Below are positions 1 through 8,891 of a DNA stretch of 21,277 bases, one piece after another. The translations under genes and the position numbers were made by a program. The stretch covers positions 1 through 21,277 of the forward strand of contig JALLBK010000803.1 in the NCBI GenBank assembly GCA_036940085.1, given 5' to 3'. The DNA is from Discostella pseudostelligera. Its lineage: Eukaryota > Bacillariophyta > Thalassiosirophyceae > Thalassiosirales > Thalassiosiraceae. Below the pieces are notes generated by a model. The model had not been told where the DNA came from. It was given only the letters and a program-made list of their open reading frames with translations, and ran no database searches. Positions within the stretch are counted from its first letter, which is position 1. Each line of letters starts with the position of its first letter.

Positions 1-198
1 GTCGTCGTCTCCTCTCGAGTATGGCCTGCAGTTCTGACATTTCTATTTATTTAATGTGGCTAGAATGTCTCGGTAGCAGGGCTTGGATGGTAGGGAGGTG
101 GCCGGCGGATGATGTCATGGTCCATGGCCATGGTGCACCGGTTTTTGTGTCTCTTAGCTCGCTTGTTTCCGATATCGAGCACAAAATGGATACAAAAC

Positions 199-210
199 TT
201 TTGGCGGGAG
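199..210 (+). promoter_or_regulatory. E2F/DP-like site (TTTTGGCGGGAG)
   Basis: The string matches the E2F/DP consensus TTTSGCGSS known from plants and animals. It lies in the gene-free left end of the window, downstream of the peroxidase, so if it works it most likely serves a gene starting left of position 1. It forms a cluster with a second E2F-like site, two CACGTG boxes and a CRE within 181 bp. Function is inferred from the motif only. Confidence 0.4.
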
Positions 211-220
211 ATACTGGACT

Positions 221-281
221 GCCACGTGGAAATGATGATTTTGGCGCGAAATCCATCGAAGGGAAAGCCACGTGGAAGTGA
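221..281. promoter_or_regulatory. Pair of repeated G-box (CCACGTGG) elements
   Basis: GCCACGTGGAAATGA at 221-235 and GCCACGTGGAAGTGA at 267-281 are the same 15-mer with one difference, 46 bp apart. The core CCACGTGG is a perfect palindrome, the G-box bound by bHLH and some bZIP factors. The conserved flank (GAARTGA) goes beyond the palindrome, which suggests duplication of a composite element rather than chance. Confidence 0.4.
239..251 (+). promoter_or_regulatory. E2F/DP-like site (TTTTGGCGCGAAA)
   Basis: This is the near-symmetric, strongest form of the E2F/DP site, TTTTGGCGCGAAA. It lies 40 bp (start to start) from the E2F-like site at 199 and between the two G-box repeats. Its quality makes it the most convincing single motif in the cluster. 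Binding and target gene are inferred. Confidence 0.45.
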
Positions 282-371
282 GATCGAGTCGAATCGGTTA
301 CATATTCATCCCATATCCATCGACTTTCGTATCGATAGATGAAGAGATGACGATACAAATGAGAGATTCGT

Positions 372-379
372 TGACGTCA
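372..379. promoter_or_regulatory. CRE-like palindrome TGACGTCA
   Basis: A perfect 8-bp TGACGTCA, the classic cAMP-response element bound by bZIP factors. In diatoms, CRE-type elements have been linked to CO2 and light responsive genes; that is family knowledge and is not shown here. It lies 91 bp right of the second G-box. Confidence 0.35.
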
Positions 380-584
380 TCGATAGGTGCGAGACAGGAC
401 GATTTTAAACCATTGCATGTTATTGATATTGTTCATTCGAGTATTGTAGCCTAGAAGAATGAGTGTTGCCATCATCTGACCCGATCAAGCCGTAACAAGT
501 TTATACGTTTATGAATTGTGAACGAAACGACTCGTATATTGAACAATTATAGCATCACGCTCACATATATTGTCTTTCTCTAAT

Positions 585-1751
585 TCAGCAACTTTCCACA
601 ATTTGTTGCAAGTCAGCCAACCCATTTGTCGTGGCCTTGAACCAAGCAAGCCGAAAGGCCTCATAGAAGTTCGTATTGTCATCACCACCATCCAGATAGT
701 TCGCCACAGCATCCGTTGCCTCTTTCCTCGAATTTCCATCCTCATACATACTGCACTGAGTATCCCAATTGGTATTGCAGTGCGGCTGGCCATTTCCATC
801 GAATAAATCCGTCCGGGTGCAACATGGAAAACTCTGTTCGAGATTATACACCAGGCAAATATCCGTGTTGAGCATCATCTTAGGCCGACTGGTGTTATCA
901 CCCGTGGTAAAATCCTGAAGGGGTGGATCCACCGATGCTTGCCGTGGAGACCAAGAGCGTCCTACTAATTCTTGGTAATATCGTTTGTCAAAGATTTGTG
1001 CCTCCTTGTCGGTGGGGACCCATGTACCGTGATGTCCAGAAAACTAAGTCCGAATCGAGGGGACGGTGACATTGAGAAATAATTTCATCATATTCTCATT
1101 TGCAATAATCATTCAAACAACCCTTACCTCACGATTTCCACGTCCAAGTGTATGCGCACCAAGCAATGCCACGGCATCCTTCCACTTCATACCCATCCTA
1201 TCCAAGAAAACACCTTCCACTTGCTGACAATTTTGCGTCGACGGCAGTCGCGATGCCGATCCCTCACATTCATTCCGTTCTCTCCTACCATAATAGAATG
1301 TATTTTGCAAATCCAAAGCATTGTTCACGGACGTTAACAATATCACGGCATTGGCCGCGATGACCCAAAAGTCTGGACGGGTGATATCGAAATACTTCTC
1401 CTGGTACAAGCGATATAATGGGGTAAACGAGTTCCAAATGGAACTCAGTCCAGCATTCGCAGTGGATAGCCAATCGATACATCCGTCCATACCCATGGGA
1501 TCGGCATCGTCTTTATCGTAGTCCATAAAGTCATGTGCCGCGAGACGGACAATGCCCCCGAAGAAGTGTGAGCGCTCCTCGTCCGTAGCGATATTGGAAG
1601 CGAGAAAGTCAATATCTTCGTGTATCGCGTAGTACCGATTGACGTCGATGCATCCTGGTGTACTCTGTGCGGAAACTGGTGCTACTCCGCCTCCCAATGA
1701 TGTTGTCAATGCGAGTACAGAAAGAATTGTTGACGCGGCAATGTCTTTCAT
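585..1751 (-). CDS. Secreted haem peroxidase (plant/fungal/bacterial peroxidase superfamily)
   Basis: Joined from exons 1751-1128 and 1043-585 across an 84-bp intron (GTAAGG...TTAG, phase 0), giving 360 residues. Residues 1-29 look like a signal peptide (hydrophobic stretch ending APVSA). The distal haem pocket is RLAAHD with Arg69 and His73. The proximal ligand is His200 in VALLGAHTLGRG. Between them, RPDFWVIAANAV matches the family helix that precedes the proximal side. Exon 2 opens with FSGHHGTWVPTD, in place of the usual SGFDGPW-like segment, followed by FDKRYYQEL. Cysteines are frequent, in keeping with a secreted fold. The reaction would be H2O2-dependent oxidation of an unknown substrate. 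The family is firm; class and substrate are not. The only ATG in good context, at 1751, is taken as the start. Confidence 0.85.
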
Positions 1752-2430
1752 TGTTGTTGATTGTCTTTGACGGTAGGCGATGGAGTGAAATGGTTTATGA
1801 CTATCTCTCGTAGAGACTGTAAATTACTCTTCTAGTAGTGAACGACCTCCAATAATATTATTCCTATTCACTTTATGACGACAGTGTTTCCGCTTTGCTC
1901 ATGTTACCCTAGGTAAGCGAAGTGATTGATCGGGTTGGGACCATTGCCATTGAATATCACATCATTGGAGCAGATTGGTGCTCGTGTTGTTTTAGCTCGA
2001 TGGACGAGGAGGGTGGTGGAGGGAAGTGAAAATTTCTGCCGTATGAGTTCCCACGCATGTAATATTTGAGAGCTATCGCGCTAGTTCTAAATTTCAAATT
2101 TCGAGAAAGTACAAAACTCTGAACGGAAACTAATTTGGCTAAACTAGATGAAGATCGTTCAACTTCAAGTCCGGTTCCCGCCACCAACCGAACCATGTCC
2201 TCTTCACTCTTCAAGTCAATCGAATAATCCATGTCATGGTGGCTGCGACGGCTGTTGATGCTGTTGTTGTTGTTGTTGTTGCTGCTGCTGCATCGTCGAT
2301 CGTCGATTAATTGAAGGCTCTGCGTGTTGGAGTTGGAGAGAGTTGGAGGCAACCACTTCGACTTGAAGTCTGTAGTGGCATTGTTAGCGTTAGCGGTAGT
2401 GGTGCCAGAGAAGCAGCAGCCGTATTCACA
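1752..2430. other. Divergent intergenic region, peroxidase / capping protein
   Basis: This 679-bp gap lies between two divergent starts, so it should hold both promoters. It contains a GTT/GCT trinucleotide tract at 2262-2291. The minus strand has an open frame (ATG at 2232, stop at 1957, 91 codons) that I do not call as a gene. No other convincing motif was seen. Confidence 0.5.
2262..2291 (+). repeat. Trinucleotide microsatellite, (TGT)n then (GCT)n
   Basis: Six to seven GTT units run directly into four GCT units, 139 bp upstream of the capping-protein ATG. Such tracts change length easily. Here the tract is either 5' UTR or promoter. Confidence 0.7.
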
Positions 2431-3878
2431 ATGAAATCTTCATCTTCAACCCAACTCAATAACATCATCCGTCGGACCGATCCACGCATTACCAATAAGG
2501 TCAGAATTCGCCTGCCTTTGTTGAGGCCTTTTTTGTCGTCATGGTTGGCCAATTGAATAATTATGATCCATCTTCATTTTCTGTGCACACTCCATTCACA
2601 ATTCCGTACCATTATGCATTACAATCTCAGCATCTGTCCGAATTTTCATCCTTGCTCGATGTCGCGAACGATCAAGATGACGATGCCGCAGATACTACCT
2701 CTTACTTCTTTGGATTTGGAGGAATGGGAAGATTAGGTGTTGCTGATGAAAAACTTTCGGTTCTACCATATGAAATCGGAGTTGATACCAGCGGCAGTAG
2801 TAGCATGGATTGTGCGGGGAAAAAGTTTATTCTCAGTGCCTACAATCAAGATGTGGAAAGTGGCATGTATCGATCACCATGGTCCAATTCCTACTTCCCA
2901 TCCTCTGAAGGTGCGGGTGGTGTTACTCTGCCTCACATCAGCAACAACAACAACCGACTTCGTTCATTAGAAGTCTATGCCAATGAAATGTTCGACATTT
3001 ATCGTGCATTATTTTATAGCAAGGGGAAGGTAGGAGAGGAGGAATCGATTTCTTCTGTCTATTTGTGGGAACGTGGTGACAGTGGAAATAGCAATATCAA
3101 CGAGAAGACAAAGAAGGATGATGTTGGTGACATTGATGCAGGATCCTCCGGGGAAGATCGGATGAAGCTGGAAAGTAGAGATTCACAACCCGGATTTGAT
3201 GGATGCATCCTCATACAAAATCGGGTGAAAGAACATGACAACAATAACAACAGCAACAGCAACTCCAGCAAAAACCAGGAGAATGTCACTGCGTATTGGA
3301 ACAGTATCCATGAAATGAGAATGTCGGCGACCAAGACAATGGATATTGGAGGAAGTGTGGCCATGGGGAAAAACAAGGGAGACAAGCAGATAAGTAATAA
3401 CAGGACGAGGAGGAGTAGCGTCACGTATGAGATTACTTCTACGGTATTGCTCTTGATAACAACATCAATGTCACCTTCTGCTGCGGATGCCACGGCTGGG
3501 AAGACGACATCAACAACAACACCAACGACAAAACATGAAGTGTGCGGATCCCTCACGCGGCATACTATCCGCGAGTGCGACCACGATGGTGACATCTATG
3601 ACCACTCTCACATACACAACATTGGCAAATATATTGAAGAAATAGAATCTCACATGCGATCGGAGTTGGATGCATTGTATCTTTCAAGGTTACAGACGAA
3701 TATAGTCGAGTTAAAGATGGGGAAAGAGGAAGTATGTCCATTGGATGTGGAAGGCCGAGGTAGAACGACGTCGGCGACGATGCTTGTGGGGTCTGGTATC
3801 GCTATGGACCATGCCAAGGCATTGAATGAGGCCGTACTTGCCAGAGTAATGAGCACTAGAAAGCAACAAAACGATTAG
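2431..3878 (+). CDS. F-actin-capping protein subunit beta (CapZ beta)
   Basis: With the alpha subunit this caps actin barbed ends. Exons 2431-2499 and 2631-3878 join across a 131-bp intron (GTCAGA...CTCAG, phase 0) to give 438 residues; animal and fungal members have about 270-300. The 23-codon first exon reads LNNIIRRTDPRITNK, matching the family start (LMRRLPPQQIEKN), which is why I prefer this join to the unspliced ATG at 2541. The family landmarks then appear in order: AYNQD...YRSPWSNSY (93-111), LRSLEVYANEMFDIYRAL (133-150), ISSVYLWERGD (163-173), GFDGCILI (211-218), YWNSIHEM (245-252), YEITSTVLL (289-297), CGSLTRH (328-334) and HNIGKYIEEIESHMRSEL (352-369). Low-complexity, charged or Asn/Ser/Thr-rich insertions separate them. 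The gene is convergent with eS1, 117 bp away. Confidence 0.85.
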
Positions 3879-3995
3879 AGGTGCAGAATGGTCTAAGTAA
3901 ATTACAGCTATGTTGAAATATTTCTTCGTATATCACTATACTTAATGTTAGCGTCCCTTTCAAGCTCAAACATATTGATGGGAGTATTCGATCAT

Positions 3996-5242
3996 CTACA
4001 AACGACCCCCCGACCCAGCAACAGTCGTCTCAGGAACAACCGGTTCCACTGCAGCACCGACATCGGTACCATCATCGGTATGCCATTCCATCAATGCCGT
4101 CACATCAAACTTGGGCTTCTTAATCACCTTCACCTTACGGATGTAGCAATCCTTCACGGGGAAAATAGTCGATGCCTCACGTTCAATCTCCTCTCCGGTA
4201 GTGCCAGCCACAAGAGTCTTGACCAACGTCTTAAGATCACCCTTCCCGGCCAAGGTAGACATGGTATTCACCATCTTGGCGCGGATCGAACGCATCTTAG
4301 CACTCTTGGCATAACATGTCTCCTTATTCTGTCCCTCCTGTTGCTTCGTGAAGGCAATGCAAAACATGCGCACGATGTACCCATCGGTAGTACGAGCGTC
4401 GACATGAGCCTCGATAATCGACTGCTTCTTCTTAATGAGACCACAAAGCTTGTCACGGGTCATATCCATGCCGTGGAAGTTGAGTAGGCAGTTGAATCCC
4501 TGCACATCCTCGATGCAAAGCTTGATCTTGCGATAACTCATGGCTTCATTTTGGTTCAAGTCGGCCAAGGATAATTCAATGACACGTCCACGAAGTCCAT
4601 CACTGGCGATTTTGGTACCGGCCGTCTTGGTGATGATGGTTTTACCGCATTCCTTAACTTTGAAGATGGAGGGGGCGAGGAGTTTGTACCATTCCTTTTT
4701 GGAGAAGGGATCGACGGCCTTCTTCTTGCCACCCTTTTTGGACTTGGTGAGACGTTTGTTCTTTCCCTGTTATCAGAGAGAGAAAATTGCAAAAGAAGAC
4801 GGATATGGTCAGATGGACAGTATTCTTACATGGCGTTTTTGCGTCCGAGAAGAGAGGCAAGATTACATGGAGATGCAGAAATAAATGGGAGATACTCTTT
4901 CAACCATTCCTCTCCTCACGCCACATCAGCGCACCCGAGCCACCCTCTGTCGAGGACCTACAGAGGCATAATCAACTTTCATCGAAAATGAGAGAGGTAG
5001 GCTTGCGACAGCACCATATCTTCTGCTTCAACTACGGGTGAAGTTGAAGATGTAGTAGCGATGGCGGTGGAGGTGCGTTGGGCGGAGGAGATGAGAATGA
5101 TCGAGCTCATCCCAGTTTCTACACCTCAATGCAGTATCTGCTTCATCTCGGACGATAAGCCTTGCGCATTGCGCCTAAAATGGATACGATGAACGAAATC
5201 CAACAACACCGTACTGGTACGGTGCGGACTTACAATCGCCAT
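3996..5242 (-). CDS. RPS3A: 40S ribosomal protein eS1 (S3a)
   Basis: Cytosolic small-subunit ribosomal protein. Exon 1 (5242-5234) codes only Met-Ala-Ile. A 467-bp intron (5233-4767, GTAAGT...AACAG, phase 0) follows, then exon 2 (4766-3996), giving 259 residues against about 264 in animals. The join restores the family N-terminus MA-x-GKNKRLTK. Further matches are GGKKKAVDPFSKKEWY, TKIASDGLRGRV, EDVQGFNCLLNFHGMDMTRDK, IEAHVDARTTDGY, and VRKVK-type CYIRKVKVIKKPKFD near the end. The last 30 or so residues are variable, as usual. An intron right after the start codon region is common in ribosomal protein genes and often has a role in expression. This intron contains three inverted repeats that could fold (see findings). 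Confidence 0.95.
4767..5233 (-). other. Long first intron of the eS1 gene, with three potential hairpins
   Basis: The intron runs GTAAGTCC...TAACAG and is by far the longest in the window. Three inverted repeats are visible: 5207-5214/5217-5224 (8 bp arms, 2-nt centre, only 9 nt after the donor), 5026-5033/5042-5049 (8 bp arms, 8-nt loop) and 4944-4950/4960-4966 (7 bp arms, 9-nt loop). I looked for C/D-box snoRNA boxes and found no convincing pair. Confidence 0.7.
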
Positions 5243-5700
5243 GGTGGATGATGTTTGATTGACCGATGGAAATGTGATCGTGATCGAATGCTTTTGCTTT
5301 TGTGCTTTTTGCTTGCTTTTGTGTTGTGTTTGTTGGATGGGGTGCGTAGGAGCGACGTCTGGCCGCTGGCCGCTGCGTAGCGGTGCGTACTAATTCCTTG
5401 TGTACAACTTACTTGTTACTAGAAATTTCGGGGGCATCTCCGAACGGGGGCATTTCTTGAGCCCGAAAGCCGTTCTCGAGTCTCACGAGCGCTTCCTGGC
5501 CGCCGCCGCGCCAATTCTCTTCACTCATTACATACGATACCTCACCCTCTTGATCGATGGATCGAATGCACCATCATAATGATCCAACAATCAGACTAAG
5601 AATGATCAATGAAATGGACTATTACATCATGACGAATTATACTATCCGTAAAGCAAAAGTGCAGCAGCTCTGCACCGCCATCTTCCCGACTTTATAATTC
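5243..5700. other. Intergenic region holding the eS1 promoter
   Basis: Lies between the eS1 start and the 3' end of the RCC2-like gene, both on the minus strand. It holds a purine/pyrimidine-biased stretch (5288-5335), a tandem GGCCGCT pair (5361-5374) and two copies of CGGGGGCAT (5429-5437 and 5445-5453). No RNA gene or supported ORF was seen. Confidence 0.5.
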
Positions 5701-8064
5701 TTATTTCTTACCGCCCTTACTAGTCCTCGACTTCTTCTTTGCGGGTGCCTCACCCCCATCGGCATCATCGGCATCCACCTTCTTTCCCTTACATTGCTCC
5801 ACAAATTGTGCCACATCAGCAACTTCCACCTTGCCCACCTTCTTCAACGCCTTCGCGTCTTCATCATCCTCATTTCGAATGATGAACAACGTATGTCCCA
5901 TCCCACATGATACTGATGTAACCAAACATGAGTCCAACCCGTTCACAAACTTGGGCTTCGATGAACTCTTGGCATCATCCTTACCGTATCCCAATTCACC
6001 ATGATTACCATGTCCCCAACTTACGGTGACACCATTCTTGGTCGAGCAGAATACTGTTTGATTACCGGCGCCAATGCCAATGACTTCATGACCATTATTG
6101 GCCAAGGCGTCTACCAATGTCGGGCGCATCGTGGCCTCGCCTGCCGTCTTGTGCTTCCCCACATAATAGACATGCCCCTGTTTCGTTAGAACTAACGAAC
6201 AATGACACCCCGCCACGGCCAATACGGGATGATTGTTGGCAAATATCGGCCCACGAAACCCAGCCACCAACCTAGGGAAATACTCATCGGCTTGTATGAC
6301 ATGTCCTAAACAACCATAGCCTCCACTTCCCCATGAGAAGACACGTGGGACGTGGGAATGTCCCACAGTGGGTGCCTCCACTGCCACAACATGATTTCGT
6401 CCACAACTTATACTCGACAAACAAATCTGACTACTATCCTCCAAAGTTACACATTTAACTCTGCCGGTAGCGGAGTCTACTGCACCACTTGTCATCATAC
6501 TGCTCATAATACCATCCCGGTCGGCCTCACTTTGGACAAAGACACTACGACGAATGAATTTCCCACTATTAGCAAATCCGACTTTACCCGCCGTGACGAT
6601 ATGTTCGCCAGTCTCGCCATTCCCGAGTTGGCCGAATTCGGATGCACCGGCAGTGTACAAGTGGCCGGTCGAGGAAAGGAGAGCCGAGATGTTTTCTCCA
6701 CAGGATGCCTGAATAAAGGACGTCGGTGTTAGAAATGGCGCAGTCATGAAACGGGAGAGAGAAAAGAAATTCAAAATAGTCTCACCTGTACAATCTTGAC
6801 ACCCTCTCCAACCTCCACCTCCTCGTCCTCATCATTCTCCTCCTCATCACCACCACCACCACTCCGTTTGGAGCTCAACTGTCCCACCACCACACATTTC
6901 TTAAACTTATCAATCCCTCTAGTATTCAATCTATTAATTCCCAATTGTCCACATAAATTCCCTCCACTGGCATACACATGTCCATTCGCACCGACTAGTA
7001 ATGTATGATATTTGCCAACTCCCGCACCGACAAACTTGAGATTGGGTTCATTTTCTACGGATAGTACTGTGGGCAATGGCACCAAAGAAGAGGAATATCC
7101 TAATCCCAATTGACCGGTCTCGTTACGTCCCCAACCGTAGGCTACTCCGGTGGAAGTGATGGCAATGGAATGACAGGCTGTGGGGGAGGTGGCAATGTAC
7201 GCAAATTTGGTTGTTTTGTCGAAGATGGAATTTGGAAAGAGGAGGGTGGGTGCTACGAGTTCATGGGTGTCTGGGACTTTGGAGATGGCAGATCGTCCTG
7301 GCCTGTTTATATTAAGGTGTGGTGTTAGTTGTGGTTATGACGTGATGTGGATGTTGGAGGTGTGATGTACGGAGAATTGATGGGGAGGGTAATGCCAATA
7401 GATTAGAGAGAAGAAAAAAATCGGTGAGCATATCCATCGAACTATTTGGCGTCGGAAGATGAAACGGACAATTTACTTACACTGAAGAATCCAATGTTCC
7501 AGTCTGCGCCAACAATCCAGGCATGGGCAAATCGTAACCATCGACATCACCATCGTCTTTCTGTTTGTTTGATTTCTTAGTGCCATTGACATTGAGGCGC
7601 ATACGTGGTGGAATTGGAAGGATGTAGTTTCGTGGTCCAGATGCTGCCGATGCAGTTGTTGTTGTGGACGAAGGTGCTGCTGTTGTTGATGATGAAACAG
7701 GTGCAGCAGCAGCTGACGTCGTTGTTGTTGCTGCTCGAGGAGCAGTCTCCATCTCTTCATTCATAAAGTCTCCCCAAACATTCATCATGGATGGATCCAC
7801 TCCCGCAGCGGACCCAGTATTATTTCCACCACCAGCAGCAGCTGCACCGCTGCGTCGACTACTACTACTGCTCACACCCTGTCCCTCACAATTCATAATC
7901 GCCAAAATGGCAGAGGTTGGTAAAGACAATGTCGATGATAGGTGAGAAATGTCGGATGATGTGCCACCACCTGGTGCGAGTATTAGGTTATTGGTGGATG
8001 ATGAACTCACTGCTGTTGTGCCCGTGCTACTGACGCCGGTGGAGGTGGATTTCTTGCGTGGCAT
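5701..8064 (-). CDS. RCC2/TD-60-like RCC1-repeat beta-propeller protein
   Basis: Exons 8064-7481, 7302-6786 and 6708-5701 join across introns of 178 bp (GTAAGT...ACAG, phase 2) and 77 bp (GTGAGA...TTCAG, phase 0), giving 702 residues. Residues 1-194 are Ser/Thr/Ala-rich low complexity after a basic start MPRKK. RCC1-type blades follow: GWGRNETGQLG (251-261), SGGNLCGQLG, AGASEFGQLG, WGSGGYGCLG and WGHGNHGELGYG. The order and wording fit vertebrate RCC2 better than RCC1: VFSWGSGGYGCLGH..ADE..PRLV, then a degenerate blade with GEATMRP, then SWG..GELGYG..D.KSSS. RCC2 acts in mitosis and small-GTPase signalling; the role here is inferred. An acidic loop sits at about 347-362, and the tail is Lys-rich (KKKSRTSKGGKK), a possible nuclear signal. 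Confidence 0.85.
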
Positions 8065-8297
8065 GATGTTTTATTTAGACTGAGAGTGAGGGATTAGGAA
8101 GAGCGGGAGGAGGATCTCGTGTATTTTCCAATGATTGCCAGTTATTGATACTCTCTTCTCGCTTCAATGGTGAGCTCTATTATGATATGCCTGTGATGGG
8201 GGCGGCGGCCAATCGTCATTGTGGATTTGTGGCGGCGGGCGGCACGCAGTAGTTGTTGAATCGCTATTTTTCTGTATCCAAATTCAGCGACCATGCC

Positions 8298-8308
8298 TCC
8301 CGCCAAAA
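8298..8308 (-). promoter_or_regulatory. E2F/DP-like site (TTTTGGCGGGA on the minus strand)
   Basis: The plus strand reads TCCCGCCAAAA. It lies 234 bp upstream of the RCC2-like start, in the divergent promoter. A mitotic-type gene is a reasonable E2F target, but this is inference from the motif. Confidence 0.35.
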
Positions 8309-8414
8309 ACATTTTCCGCTTCTCATTATGCTGGTACACTCTCTACATACATGATTCATTATTATTCCTCATCGTAAACCCTATTTAAAAACGAGAAAGC
8401 AAAAGCTTTTTCGC

Positions 8415-8537
8415 ATTCAAATGAATTCAAATTCAATTCAAATTTGAGATCCCGTGTCGTCTTTCCGAGACTCCAATATATGTATTAATTCCCATATGAA
8501 AAAGAAACGAGAAATCTCGTTTTGAATGAATTTGAAT
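8415..8537. repeat. ATTCAAAT repeats (3 direct, 1 inverted) plus inverted repeat
   Basis: ATTCAAAT occurs at 8415-8422, 8425-8432 and 8436-8443, a spacing of 10 and 11 bp that keeps the copies on one helix face. The inverted copy ATTTGAAT is at 8530-8537. Between them, AAACGAGA/TCTCGTTT forms an 18-bp inverted repeat with a 2-bp centre (8505-8522). Confidence 0.6.
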
Positions 8538-8891
8538 CGATCCCGTAAGGGAAGTACTAGCGTCTACTCAATGTATACTTGTGTCCCAACTCCAACGTGG
8601 GGATACGTTGGTCCGCGCTTTTTTGCTTTCTCCCTTCCTACCTTCGCATCTCCTTTTGCCTTGCTTTGGCGCGGCAGCGTCGTTCGCGGCTTTGGCTGGC
8701 TTGGTTTGGTGGTGTGGTAGTGTGGGTTTGTTGGGCGGGCGTTGGGTTGGGCTGTTTGTTGTTTTTGCTTGCTTTCTTGGTGGCAGCACGACGAAATCGA
8801 TCGACGTAGCTGCCGCCATCGATCTTCAAATTCTTCAACAAAAATAAATGATATCTTCATTTATTCTCCACATCTTGTGCACATCATCTTT

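Larger units (their letters stand above)
8065..8891. other. Divergent intergenic region, RCC2-like / zinc-module gene
   Basis: An 827-bp gap between two divergent starts. It contains an E2F-like site (8298-8308), three helically spaced ATTCAAAT copies with an inverted fourth, and an 18-bp inverted repeat (8505-8522). The right part (8600-8800) is GT/TTG-rich on the plus strand. Its open frames all start with non-ATG codons or overlap each other, so none is called. Confidence 0.5.

Noticed and set aside
1957..2232. 91-codon ATG frame on the minus strand between the peroxidase and capping-protein genes
   Set aside because: It matches no family and is mostly Ser/Pro-rich at the end; the longer frame reaching 2352 begins with TTG and covers a microsatellite. 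It could be a real small gene, but nothing beyond openness supports it.
2541..2630. ATG at 2541 as the start of the capping protein
   Set aside because: The 30 residues it adds do not match CapZ beta, while the exon at 2431-2499 does and gives a clean phase-0 junction.
3059..3595. 178-codon frame on the minus strand inside the capping-protein gene
   Set aside because: It is the antisense shadow of the low-complexity insertions; its hydrophobic look comes from Asn/Thr codons read backwards.
4767..5233. Intronic C/D-box snoRNA in the eS1 intron
   Set aside because: I searched the gene strand for a C box (RTGATGA) paired with a D box (CTGA) and terminal stem and found none convincing. An H/ACA type cannot be excluded but lacks clear boxes.
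7473..7760. Gln/His-rich minus-strand frame overlapping the RCC2-like first exon
   Set aside because: Out-of-frame reading of the trinucleotide repeats in the real exon.
8742..8891. Upstream extension of the zinc-module protein by 50 residues
   Set aside because: The extension begins with TTG and contains no ATG, so the first ATG at 8892 was used.
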